From the NCBI GenBank assembly GCA_040756905.1, contig JBFLYD010000046.1:1-57641 (forward strand): 57,641 nt of DNA, in the 5' to 3' direction. The notes under the pieces are model-generated. The model saw only the letters and a list, made by a program, of their open reading frames with translations. It had not been told where the DNA came from and searched no databases. Below, in pieces: positions 7,695 through 16,383 of this stretch. The translations under genes were made by a program, and so were the position numbers. This DNA is from Acidobacteriota bacterium (GTDB taxonomy: Bacteria; Acidobacteriota; Aminicenantia; JBFLYD01). How positions within the stretch are numbered: the first letter of the stretch is position 1; the number at the start of each line of letters is the position of its first letter.

Positions 7695-8342
7695 TTACTC
7701 AAAGAATGATTTAGCAATTTTTACTGCAAGGGCAGCATTGTCAGCAGTTCCATCAGCACCAATTGAAAGGGCCCATTCTTTTGTGACAGGGGCTCCTCCG
7801 ACCATAACTTTATATTTTTCCCTTAATCCTTTTTGTTTGAGAATCTCAATAACTTTTCTCTGTCCAATCATTGTTGTTGTGAGCAGTGCTGACATGCATA
7901 TCATATCTGCCTTTTCTTCTTCAGCTTTTTCAACAAAAAGGTTTAACTTTACATCTGCTCCAAGATCAATCACATCGAACCCATTTGCAGTGAACATTGA
8001 GGCAACAAGAGTTTTCCCAATATCATGAATGTCTCCCTCAACAGTCCCGATTATAACCTTTCCTAAGGAATGGATTTTTTCCTTTCTTTTGGAGAGAATC
8101 GGGTTGAATATATCAAGGGCAGCTTTCATTGCCTCAGCGCCAAGAATAAGCTCCGGAAGAAAATATTCTCCCTTTTCCCAGAGGTTTCCAACCTCTTGAA
8201 TTCCTGGTACATACCCATCATCAATCGATTCGGAAGGGTCAATCCCAATTTTTAAAGATAATTCTGCAAGTTCCAAGGCTTTTTCTTTATCTCCCACAAT
8301 GATAGCATTTTTCATCTGGCTGAAAAGTACCTCTCTATTCAT
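7695..8342 (-). CDS. Corrinoid (B12-binding) methyltransferase carrier protein
   Basis: This 215-residue protein has the two-domain form of MttC/MtbC-type corrinoid proteins. A helical cap covers residues 1-88, including PGIQEVGNLWEKGEYFLPEL. A Rossmann B12-binding domain follows, with DIHDIG at 104-109 (His106 is the lower cobalt ligand), SALLTTTM at 151-158 and GGAPV at 182-186. It carries the methyl group between the MttB-family enzyme and an acceptor methyltransferase, which is not in this window. It is the first gene of the minus-strand operon and is divergent from the APC permease, with only 66 bases between them, so both promoters share that gap. Confidence 0.88.
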   Translation of the reverse strand: MNREVLFSQMKNAIIVGDKEKALELAELSLKIGIDPSESIDDGYVPGIQEVGNLWEKGEYFLPELILGAEAMKAALDIFNPILSKRKEKIHSLGKVIIGTVEGDIHDIGKTLVASMFTANGFDVIDLGADVKLNLFVEKAEEEKADMICMSALLTTTMIGQRKVIEILKQKGLREKYKVMVGGAPVTKEWALSIGADGTADNAALAVKIAKSFFE

Positions 8343-8408
8343 TTATTTCTCCAGGTAATAAAGCCTTTCGCAATTTTCATTTTTTGAGTATATTTAATAG
8401 GCAAAATA

Positions 8409-9749
8409 ATGTCAATTCAACAGGATTCAGGAAAAGTAGAATTAAAAAGGGTTCTCAATCTATTTGATTCATCGATGATAATAATTGGAACAACTATCGC
8501 ATCTGGGATTTTTCTCGTTCCTACAGTGGTGGCAGGACATATAAAATATTCAATACCAACGATTATAGGATGGATGTTAGGAGGGATAATAACTCTATTT
8601 GGAGGGCTCTCTCTGGCAGAACTCGGAGTATTGTACCCGAGAGCTGGAGGGATGTTTGTGTATCTTAAGGAAGCTTATGGAAAATTCTGGGGGTTTTTGT
8701 ATGGTTGGACATTGTTTACCGTAATCCAAACAGCTTCAATTGCAGCAGTTGCGGTAGTTTTTGCCACTTATTTGGGACATTTCGTAGAGCTATCAAGATA
8801 TTCTATCGTCGGGATAGCGATAATATCGATTGTGTTTCTTTCGATTGTGAATTGCTTTGGAGTAAAATTAGGGGCAAAGATTCAAAATTTTTTTAGTGTT
8901 TTAAAAATCTCTGCAATCATTGTATTGATTTTTCTTACTTTTTCAAAGCAATTAGGAGCGACTTATTCAAATTTCTTTCCACTTTTTCCTGAAAATAATA
9001 CATTCCCATTTCTTGCAGCCTTTGGGCTTTCAATGGTCTATATTTTATTTACTTATGATGGATGGATTCATATAAATTATATAGCAGGCGAGGTAAAGAA
9101 TCCTTCAAGGAATATCCCTGTTTCTCTTATAGTTTCAATCATGATAATAACGGGCATTTATTTATTAGCAAATATAGCATATATAAAGGTTTTATCGATT
9201 CAAGAAATTGCAAATTCTGAGAGGGTAGCTGCTGATGTTGCCGAAAAAATAATCGGATCTTACGGTGGTGCTCTAATATCAATAATGGTTATTGTAGCCA
9301 CTTTTGGCGCTAACAATGGAATGATACTGGCTGGTCCGAGAGTTTACTATGCTATGGCTGAAGATCAGCTTTTTTTCAGTTTTTTATCGAAGATAAATAA
9401 GAGATATCATACACCCGTAAATTCTATCTTAATCCAGGGTTTATGGTCTTCAGTGCTTGTTCTTTCAGGAAGCTATGAACAGTTGCTTACATATGTGATA
9501 TTTACATCATTTTTATTCTATGGGATGTCAAGTTTTGGTGTGATTTTATTAAGAAGAAAGAGGCCTGATTTAAAAAGAGAATATAAAACATGGGGATATC
9601 CTTATACTCCTGTAGTGTTTATTTTATTTTCTGCTGCCCTTGTTTTAAACACAATAGCATCAAATCCAAGAGATTCTTTGATTGGAATTTTCATCATGTT
9701 TTTGGGCATCCCTGCATATTATTACTGGAAGACAAAAAAAATTGTATAA
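8409..9749 (+). CDS. APC-superfamily amino acid/polyamine permease
   Basis: This 446-residue integral membrane protein has about 12 hydrophobic helices. The first carries IIGTTIASGIFLVP, the APC substrate-backbone motif in helix 1. GGLSLAELGVLYPRAGGMFVYLKEAYG is the usual helix 2-3 region. It resembles the LAT/AGT exchanger-like branch (serine/threonine or amino acid exchangers). The gene lies 28 bases before the GNAT-deacetylase fusion on the same strand, so the two are probably one operon. That suggests a substrate that can be acetylated or deacetylated, such as a polyamine or lysine derivative, but this is inference. It is divergent from the corrinoid operon, so a methylated amine is an alternative substrate. 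Confidence 0.85.
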   Translation: MSIQQDSGKVELKRVLNLFDSSMIIIGTTIASGIFLVPTVVAGHIKYSIPTIIGWMLGGIITLFGGLSLAELGVLYPRAGGMFVYLKEAYGKFWGFLYGWTLFTVIQTASIAAVAVVFATYLGHFVELSRYSIVGIAIISIVFLSIVNCFGVKLGAKIQNFFSVLKISAIIVLIFLTFSKQLGATYSNFFPLFPENNTFPFLAAFGLSMVYILFTYDGWIHINYIAGEVKNPSRNIPVSLIVSIMIITGIYLLANIAYIKVLSIQEIANSERVAADVAEKIIGSYGGALISIMVIVATFGANNGMILAGPRVYYAMAEDQLFFSFLSKINKRYHTPVNSILIQGLWSSVLVLSGSYEQLLTYVIFTSFLFYGMSSFGVILLRRKRPDLKREYKTWGYPYTPVVFILFSAALVLNTIASNPRDSLIGIFIMFLGIPAYYYWKTKKIV

Positions 9750-9777
9750 TTATTTTTTAGATGAGGAGATTGAATAG

Positions 9778-11511
9778 ATGATAAGGTTTTATCAGATTTT
9801 TGACCCTGATTCAGAGTATCAGAGGGAAAAGCTCAATGCATCTCTGGATATATTCAAAAAATATTACAATTATTATGAGGATTATGCTGAAAAGATACCT
9901 CAGAAAATAAAACAGCAGGCTGAGCTTGGTTATAAGGTTGGTATGATAATAGCTGAGAGTCTGAAGGATGGAGTTGTAGGATTTGCCCTTTACAATCATT
10001 TCTGGGATGTCCAGCTAAGCTATCTTGAATTCATAGTGACAAGGAGGGACATAAGAGGAAGGGGGCTTGGAGGAGCACTGTATGAATCATTAAGAGAAAC
10101 CCTTTTCTACCATGGGTCAAAGGGCCTATTTCTTGAGGCAAGGCCTGATGTGTCAAAGCTGGTTAGACAGAAAGAGGAACTAAAACAGAACAAGATCAGG
10201 ATGAAATTTTATGAGTCATATGATGTGAGGCCGATTCAGGGAATTCTTTATGATATACCTCCTTTTGGAAAGTGGGTTCCTCCCTTTCTTCTTTATGACC
10301 ATCTTGGTAGAAATAGACCATTAAAAGCATCTGATTGCAAAAAAATAGTAAAAAAAATATTGGTGGAGAGATATGGAGTATCTCCCACTGATAGATATTT
10401 AAAGAAAATGATTAAATCAATTAAAAAAGAAAATATATCTACAAGACCATTTAAGTACATAAAAAAAGTCGAAAAAATTTTCCCTTCCGTGAAGAAAAGT
10501 TTGTTTAATCCTCTAAAAGTTGTTTATAATGAAAAGCATAAGATCCATCACATAAAAGAGATAGGATATGTTGAAAGGCCTGTAAGAGTCCAAACTATTT
10601 TAAAAGCGATAGAAGACCTGCCATTCATTGAATTTAAGTCACCAAGGGTTTTCAGCGAAAATTATATAAAAGAAGTTCATGCTAAATATTATGTAAATTA
10701 TATAAAAAATGTATGTAAGAGTCTGAAAGAAAATGAGGTTATATACCCATATGTTTTTCCGATCAGATATCCTGATAGAAAACCGAGGGATAGGGGGATC
10801 AGGGCTGGATATTACTGCATTGACACATTCACCCCCCTTACAGGGAATGTGTACCCCGCAGCAAGAGATGCAGTTAACTGTGCTCTTACTGGAGCAGAGT
10901 TGATTATGAAAAAGGGAGAACACATTGTTTATTCAATCTGCCGGCCTCCTGGTCACCATGCAGAGAAGGATTCATATGGAGGTTTCTGTTACTTTAACAA
11001 CAGTGCAATAGCTGCAAATTATCTCTCAAAGAAAGGAAAAGTAGCAATACTGGATATAGATTTTCATCATGGGAATGGAACCCAGAATATTTTTTATAAT
11101 TCTAAAAAAGTGCTTTTTGTCTCTATCCATGGAACCCCATACACAGAATACCCTTATTTCAGTGGCTTTTCTGAGGAGAAAGGGAGGGGAAGGGGATATG
11201 GATATAACTATAATTTTCCTCTTGATGAGAAGGTAAAGGATGAGAAATATTTAAAGATATTAAAAAAAGCATTGAGAACAATTAGGAGATTTAGCCCAAA
11301 GTTTCTTGTGGTATCAACGGGATTTGATATTTCTAAGGATGACCCCACAGGAAGCTGGATGATTACATCAGAGGGTTTCAGGGAGATAGGGAAGGCATTG
11401 TCAACATTTTCAATTCCTATTTTAATCGTTCAGGAGGGAGGTTACACAACAAGAGCACTCGGAAAAAATGTTAGAAATTTTCTTGCAGGAATATGCTCAA
11501 AGTATTTCTAA
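9778..11511 (+). CDS. GNAT N-acetyltransferase fused to a histone-deacetylase-family amidohydrolase
   Basis: This 577-residue protein has two opposing catalytic domains in one chain. Residues about 1-165 are a GNAT fold: FIVTRRDIRGRGLGGALYES holds the acetyl-CoA loop (RGRGLG, 93-98). Residues about 240-577 are a class II HDAC/acetylpolyamine amidohydrolase domain. RPPGHHAE (389-396) contains the active-site His pair His393/His394. DIDFHHGNGT contains zinc ligands Asp428 and His430. STGFDISKDDP contains zinc ligand Asp517, and QEGGY ends with Tyr556, the transition-state Tyr. All key residues are intact, so deacetylase activity is likely. A linker rich in Lys joins the halves. Substrates may be acetyl-polyamines, acetyl-lysine proteins or small amides. 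It is co-directional with the permease gene upstream. Confidence 0.88.
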   Translation: MIRFYQIFDPDSEYQREKLNASLDIFKKYYNYYEDYAEKIPQKIKQQAELGYKVGMIIAESLKDGVVGFALYNHFWDVQLSYLEFIVTRRDIRGRGLGGALYESLRETLFYHGSKGLFLEARPDVSKLVRQKEELKQNKIRMKFYESYDVRPIQGILYDIPPFGKWVPPFLLYDHLGRNRPLKASDCKKIVKKILVERYGVSPTDRYLKKMIKSIKKENISTRPFKYIKKVEKIFPSVKKSLFNPLKVVYNEKHKIHHIKEIGYVERPVRVQTILKAIEDLPFIEFKSPRVFSENYIKEVHAKYYVNYIKNVCKSLKENEVIYPYVFPIRYPDRKPRDRGIRAGYYCIDTFTPLTGNVYPAARDAVNCALTGAELIMKKGEHIVYSICRPPGHHAEKDSYGGFCYFNNSAIAANYLSKKGKVAILDIDFHHGNGTQNIFYNSKKVLFVSIHGTPYTEYPYFSGFSEEKGRGRGYGYNYNFPLDEKVKDEKYLKILKKALRTIRRFSPKFLVVSTGFDISKDDPTGSWMITSEGFREIGKALSTFSIPILIVQEGGYTTRALGKNVRNFLAGICSKYF

Positions 11512-11526
11512 AAATTAGAAAATTAG

Positions 11527-11972
11527 GGACACATCCGAATTAATTAGATTAATTAGAACGTGAGCAGGAAGAGTGACTACGAAAACACGCTGTATTTTCC
11601 CCATCAAAGTGTTGTGACACTCAAAATTGTCTTTGTTATTTATTTGTGTCACAACACTTTCCCTATGGGGGCAAGCCCCCCTTAGACGCTTCGCTGAGCA
11701 CCCCCCAGACATGGGGAAGATACCTTCCCCATACCCCTTCAGTGTGCTGTCAAAGAACTCCTTTCTCTGGGAAAAGATTTATGGGACAGCACACTTGGAA
11801 AACTCCAGCTCGGCACTCATGCTTCGCTCTTTCCCGAGCCTTTAAGCTCGGGAAAACCATGCCCGCTACGCATTCGTGACGGTTTTCTCCGCCACCCTTC
11901 CTGCTCACTATTTTATTCTTTAAAGAAATCTCCAAGTTCATGGAATACAATCTTGATAAATTCGGATGTGCC
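11527..11972. repeat. Composite element with two concentric inverted repeats
   Basis: The outer arms GGACACATCCGAATTAAT (11527-11544) and GATAAATTCGGATGTGCC (11955-11972) share an inverted CACATCCGAATT core. The inner arms GTGAGCAGGAAGAGTG (11560-11575) and CACCCTTCCTGCTCAC (11893-11908) pair at 15 of 16 positions and belong to element A. Between them lies a full element B (11607-11795). A separate hairpin follows, TTTCCCGAGC (11830-11839) with GCTCGGGAAA (11846-11855), and then a stretch that is the reverse complement of part of the 23.65-kb copy (GGCGGAGAAAACCGTC). There is no credible gene in this 545-base gap. Confidence 0.8.
11607..11795. repeat. Dispersed element B, copy 3
   Basis: This is the best-formed copy, with three hairpins. 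AAGTGTTGTGACA (11607-11619) pairs with TGTCACAACACTT (11647-11659), a perfect 13-bp stem. ATGGGGAAG (11711-11719) pairs with CTTCCCCAT (11724-11732). AGTGTGCTGT (11741-11750) pairs with ACAGCACACT (11786-11795). Confidence 0.82.
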
Positions 11973-12056
11973 GCTCATTTCTAAAGATTTTTAAGACCTA
12001 TGAGTTACAATCTCTCAAAATTAATAGTTAGGGGTAAGGAGCGAACGGAGAGCGCT

Positions 12057-13097
12057 TCAGGTGTAAAGGATTTCTTTTAGCTTTTTAGAATATTCTGAAC
12101 TTTTTTTGTCTTCGGTAATGATTTTTATTTGTTCAGGAGATTTTATTCCAAGTTCGAGCTCAACTGCCCTTGAAATCTGCTCCTGCTCGAAAATTTTTCT
12201 TTCCATAATGTCTCTGTTGCTCCCCAGCTCTTTCAATATGGCAAGACCTACTGCATCTATTGCAATTCTATCTATTCCTGCAAGGAAGACATTTGCATTT
12301 TTTCTTTCTCCTGTCATGGGACCTCCATCCACAAAGGCTTCAATTCCATCTAACACAATGAGTGAAGGTTTATAAGCGTAGTTTATTTCTGCAATCATTT
12401 TTCTCATGTCAGGCGATCCATGGAGCTCTCTCATAAAAGGGTGTCCTTTTCGTGAAACAATTCCAACTGAATTTTTTAGGGACATTGTGAATATTCCTCC
12501 ATATTGATGGGTTTTAAGGCAGCATGTGGAGATTATACATTCAGATTCGATGATTGGCTTTGCAACTAAAAACCCATCTTTCCAGTGGGAACCTGGAGGA
12601 ACTATTTTCACATATCCATCTTCGCCGAGTTCATCAAAATTTATCATTTCTGTATCTAATTCCTTTGCCAGTTCATAAATATTTTTTCTCTGCAATACTA
12701 AACTTGTTGTTTCAGGACCGCTTCTATCTCCGATTGATATCTTTTTTCCGCCCATTTCTTTTACCTTTATGATAATTTCTCTTAATGTATCATTGTGGGT
12801 TGAACCAGGCGTTGGATGAGAGGTGTTGAAATTAGGTTTTACAAGGACATTCTTATCCTTGAATGGGTTTATGTTTAAAAATTCAATCGATTTTCTCACA
12901 CCTGTTCTTCGATCATCAGTTTTAACTAAAGAAACTGGGGTTTTTTCTTGTTTTGATTTTTTATCTGAAGGAAACTTTTCCTCTTTTTTGGTTCTGAAAA
13001 AAGAAGAGTTTATTGAGGATTTAAAAGATATTAACCCTATTCCTCCCATTACAAAAAAATCTCTCCTTGTAATTTTTCCGTAAAAAAATTTTTTCAT
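12057..13097 (-). CDS. DUF362-family protein with Tat-like signal
   Basis: This 346-residue protein opens with KITRRDFFVMGGIGLISF, a twin-arginine-like signal, so it is probably exported folded or membrane-anchored. The body matches DUF362: VLVKPNFNTSHPTPGSTH, ISTCCLKTHQYGGIFTMSLKN and VLDGIEAFVDGGPMTGER. Proteins of this family are uncharacterised and often carry ferredoxin domains, but none is seen here. The Cys pair at CCLKTH could bind a cofactor. The gene stands alone on the minus strand, with repeat-rich sequence downstream. No function is assigned. Confidence 0.75.
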   Translation of the reverse strand: MKKFFYGKITRRDFFVMGGIGLISFKSSINSSFFRTKKEEKFPSDKKSKQEKTPVSLVKTDDRRTGVRKSIEFLNINPFKDKNVLVKPNFNTSHPTPGSTHNDTLREIIIKVKEMGGKKISIGDRSGPETTSLVLQRKNIYELAKELDTEMINFDELGEDGYVKIVPPGSHWKDGFLVAKPIIESECIISTCCLKTHQYGGIFTMSLKNSVGIVSRKGHPFMRELHGSPDMRKMIAEINYAYKPSLIVLDGIEAFVDGGPMTGERKNANVFLAGIDRIAIDAVGLAILKELGSNRDIMERKIFEQEQISRAVELELGIKSPEQIKIITEDKKSSEYSKKLKEILYT

Positions 13098-13187
13098 TTT
13101 CTCCTCTCATAATAATTTACTTAATAATGGAATGTAATTTCATATAAATAGCTATAGCATATTTTTCCTTTTTTCTCATCCTCATTT

Positions 13188-13382
13188 ATGGTTACTCAAT
13201 CCTCAGAATCTATGGGAGGAAGGATAATTGATGGACCCATAAGCGCATCCTGTTTCGGAAGATGCTGGACATGGTGCAAAATTTACTATGACGATGGCAC
13301 ATCGGGATGGTCCCCAGAAGATGGATTGATCTTTGAAAAGGGGACAGAGTCTAAGAAAAAAAGAAGGAAAACTCCAAGATAG
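13188..13382 (+). pseudogene. SH3-like domain fragment
   Basis: The 64-codon frame contains RIIDGPISASCFGRCWTWCK followed by IYYDDGTSGWSPEDGLIF. This matches the end of a bacterial SH3-type repeat (pattern: DGP, aromatic pair, K-x-x-YDDGTxGW). The ATG lacks a ribosome binding site and the segment starts in the middle of the fold, so it is probably a broken piece of a larger cell-wall or surface protein gene. A tiny intact gene cannot be excluded. Confidence 0.4.
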
Positions 13383-13450
13383 GCAAAAGGAATTTTAGAG
13401 AAGTGTGATCAAAATGGAGTAAAAAATTCTTCTATCAAGTTTTAATGTTT

Positions 13451-13459
13451 GATATAATC
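13451..13459 (+). promoter_or_regulatory. Extended -10 promoter element
   Basis: TGATATAAT fits the extended -10 pattern TGnTATAAT. No good -35 box is seen 17 bases upstream. It would give a leader of about 60 bases before the glycosidase start at 13528, where GGGAGG serves as ribosome binding site. Confidence 0.4.
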
Positions 13460-13527
13460 ACTCTCGAATTGTTTTTTAAACGGATAAAATGGGGCGATTG
13501 AGTTAATGAAATCAAAAGGGAGGAAAA

Positions 13528-16317
13528 ATGAATTATGTGTTTAGAAGAGTAAAATTATTTTTTGTTGTCATTTCTTTTTTATCTTTCTTTATACAAGCCA
13601 GTTCATTTTTAACATATTCGGAAGAAGTTAAATTCATTGATATTTCTAAAGAATGGAAATTTCAGATAGACCCGGATGAGCTCGGAATCAAAAATGGATG
13701 GTTCAAGTTAAACTTTGATGATTCAGAGTGGAAAATTTTAGAAGCAGGAAAGATATGGGAAAACCAGGGATTTGAAGAATATGATGGAACTGGATGGTAC
13801 AGAAAGTCAGTCATAATTCCTGAAGGATGGAAGGGAAATCGTGTTTATATCGGGTTTGGTGGAGTTGATGACGAATATGAACTTTTTATTAACAGTAAAA
13901 AGGTTGCTGCATTTGGCAGTAAAGAAGAAGTTGAGAGTTTCCATAACAGAAGCTCATCCACAGACATTACTGAGTATGTAAAATTTGGTGCCTCTAACCT
14001 TATTGTTTTGAGAATTAACGATTGGGGAGGTGGTGGAGGTATTTCTAAACTTCCTGCAGGTTTATCGATTGAAAGAGAGTTGCTTTTAGACCCACGAGAG
14101 TATGTTATCGAAAAGTCGAAGAAATATCCGGATTTATTCTGGCCCTACTGGGTTCAGGGAAAAGGAATTGCCTGGACAATGGTTGGAACTGAAAATACCC
14201 TCGAAGAGTTTCTCAGAAGCCATGATGGGTCTGTTGGTGCAACAACCTGGCCTTTTACTTTGAATTGCTGGGTAATGGATGGAGAGAATAATAAAGTGGT
14301 AGCTCCTGAAAAGATGCCGTTTGATAAAATAAAATCAAATTTATATGGAGGATACATACCTATTTCTGAATATAGTTTTAAACTAAATGAAATTAGCCTC
14401 AAAACTTCATTTTTTTCAGCAGACATTGATAAAGATTTAATGTTCAAAAAAGAGTCTGGAATTTATCAAATTTTAATTGAGAATCCTACAAATAAAACAA
14501 AAAAAATAAAAATTTTTGTCAGCATTAGGCCATATCTTGTAAATGGAAATGTAGGAAAAGTTCATAAATTGGAATGGGATAAGGAGTCCAATTCGATAAT
14601 AATAAACGATAATTTAAGCATTAGCTCAGATGTTATGATATCAGGGTTTTATGCATCTTCCATAAGAAAGGAAAATGATATATCAAAATTTATATTAGAT
14701 GGAAATTACCAGGAAAAGTTAGAATCAAAAATCGAAGATGAAACAGGAATGGCGAATGGTTTTTTGTTGTATAATTTGAGTATACCTCCAAAAATTATAG
14801 CTAAAATTAATGTAATAGGGTTTTTTGACCCTCACAGGTTTTCTAAGGAAGATTTTTTATCTTTAAAAGAAATTGATTTTGAAAAGATATTGCAAAATCT
14901 TAGTTCAAGCTGGGAAAACAGGCTGAAGAAAGCAAAGATTGAAATCGCTGACAAAAGAGTCATCGATGCTTTTTATGCTTCTTTAGCGTATATACTAATC
15001 AGCATGGATAACAATATGCCACACCCCGGTCCCCTTGCTTACAATCTTTTCTGGGCAAGAGATTCAGCATATATTACAGCTGCTTTACTTAGAGCCGGAT
15101 TTTCAGATGTTGTTGAAAAATCCCTTCCATATTATATGAAATCCCAGAAGGAAGACGGAGAGTTTCCATCAATTTTTGATATAAACCTTAAATCAGTTGG
15201 ACCTCATGAATGGGATGCTCAGGGTCAGGCTATATTTTCCCTGGCTGAATATTATAGATTCACAAAAAATAAAGATTATTTAAAAAATTATTTTCAGAAT
15301 GTTTTAAAAGGATGTCAGTTTTTAGGAAAAATAAGAGAGAAAAATCTCGATGAAAAATTGAGGGAAACTTTTTTCTACGGGATTCTTCCTCCTTCTGTGT
15401 CTGCAGAAGATTTAGGTCCTGGAACCTGGCATCATTACTGGGATGATTTCTGGGCAATAAGAGGATTGTACGATGGAGCATACCTTGCAAAGGAGATTGG
15501 AAAAAAAGAGGAAAGTAAATGGATGAAACATGAGGCTGAAAATTTAAAGATGTCTGTTAAAGCTTCATATGAAAAAATAATGAGAGAAAAAGAAATCGAC
15601 TGGATTCCCAATGGGCCTGATGACCTTGAGGGTTCTTCAATGGCTCGAGGGACATCTCCAGGGTTATGGCCAGGAGGAGGGTTGAGTCCTGAAGATGAAA
15701 AAGTTAGAAAATCTTTTGAGAGGTATCATGAAAAATGGATTGCTCCTTATGGTGGAGCATATCTCCATCAGAATAGATTTTGGCCCTATGGATTTGAACT
15801 CGGTTATTGTTTCCTGATTTTAGGAATGAACGATAAAGTCCATCAGATAATTGATTGGCATTTAAACCATCAAACCTTCCCTGAGAATTATTCATGGGCA
15901 GAGCAAATTGACCCTAAGACTCTTTATTTTCAATCAGGAGACATGCCCCATTGCTGGGTAGCTGCTGATTATGTGAACTTAGTAAGAGCCCTGTTTTTAA
16001 GAGAAGATGAGGAAAAATTAATATTGTGCTCAGGGATTAAAGAAGAATGGTTTCAAAATGGAAATAAGATTAATATAGAAAACCTTCCTTCATATTTTGG
16101 AAATCTTTCATACTATCTAGGAAGGAAAGATGAGGAGAGAAAGCTTATCTTAAAAATAGAAGGGAATGCCCAACCTCCTTCCGGTTATAAATTAATCATT
16201 CCATTTAAAGATTTTGAGATAAAGAAAGTCTTCATCGATGGAAAAGAATTAAAAGAATTCAAGAAAACAGAGGTCCATTTTCCTGCTGGTTCTAAAGAGA
16301 TCTTAATTTATTATTAA
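13528..16317 (+). CDS. Secreted glycoside hydrolase with GH2-like sugar-binding and six-hairpin domains
   Basis: This 929-residue exported protein has a signal peptide at about residues 1-31. Next is a galactose-binding-like jelly roll similar to the GH2 N-terminal domain (about 36-180), with DDSEWK and YDGTGWYRKSVIIPEGW. A beta-sandwich linker region follows. The C-terminal half looks like an (alpha/alpha)6 six-hairpin glycosidase: YNLFWARDSAYITAALLRAG (about 504-523), then EDGEFPSIFD, HEWDAQGQAI and DMPHCWVAADYV. The acidic residues in WARD and DEW-like positions are candidates for catalysis, but I cannot assign the CAZy family. It probably trims plant or microbial oligosaccharides outside the cytoplasm. 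The fucose/arabinose isomerase-like gene lies convergently next to it. Confidence 0.75.
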   Translation: MNYVFRRVKLFFVVISFLSFFIQASSFLTYSEEVKFIDISKEWKFQIDPDELGIKNGWFKLNFDDSEWKILEAGKIWENQGFEEYDGTGWYRKSVIIPEGWKGNRVYIGFGGVDDEYELFINSKKVAAFGSKEEVESFHNRSSSTDITEYVKFGASNLIVLRINDWGGGGGISKLPAGLSIERELLLDPREYVIEKSKKYPDLFWPYWVQGKGIAWTMVGTENTLEEFLRSHDGSVGATTWPFTLNCWVMDGENNKVVAPEKMPFDKIKSNLYGGYIPISEYSFKLNEISLKTSFFSADIDKDLMFKKESGIYQILIENPTNKTKKIKIFVSIRPYLVNGNVGKVHKLEWDKESNSIIINDNLSISSDVMISGFYASSIRKENDISKFILDGNYQEKLESKIEDETGMANGFLLYNLSIPPKIIAKINVIGFFDPHRFSKEDFLSLKEIDFEKILQNLSSSWENRLKKAKIEIADKRVIDAFYASLAYILISMDNNMPHPGPLAYNLFWARDSAYITAALLRAGFSDVVEKSLPYYMKSQKEDGEFPSIFDINLKSVGPHEWDAQGQAIFSLAEYYRFTKNKDYLKNYFQNVLKGCQFLGKIREKNLDEKLRETFFYGILPPSVSAEDLGPGTWHHYWDDFWAIRGLYDGAYLAKEIGKKEESKWMKHEAENLKMSVKASYEKIMREKEIDWIPNGPDDLEGSSMARGTSPGLWPGGGLSPEDEKVRKSFERYHEKWIAPYGGAYLHQNRFWPYGFELGYCFLILGMNDKVHQIIDWHLNHQTFPENYSWAEQIDPKTLYFQSGDMPHCWVAADYVNLVRALFLREDEEKLILCSGIKEEWFQNGNKINIENLPSYFGNLSYYLGRKDEERKLILKIEGNAQPPSGYKLIIPFKDFEIKKVFIDGKELKEFKKTEVHFPAGSKEILIYY

Positions 16318-16356
16318 AATAAAAATACTTTAATACATCCATTTCAAGGAGAGACG

Positions 16357-16383
16357 ATGAAAGTATGGTTTTATGATTATTAA
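16357..16383 (+). other. Eight-residue open frame with a good ribosome binding site (truncated gene head?)
   Basis: AAGGAG lies six bases before an ATG at 16357, which encodes only MKVWFYDY before TAA at 16381-16383. The end overlaps the stop codon of the convergent isomerase-like gene. A strong initiation site with almost no coding sequence suggests the start of a lost gene or a chance match. Confidence 0.3.

Noticed and set aside
11515-11950. Four overlapping short frames on both strands
   Set aside because: They follow the repeat sequence, lack ribosome binding sites and change with the hairpins rather than conserving residues.
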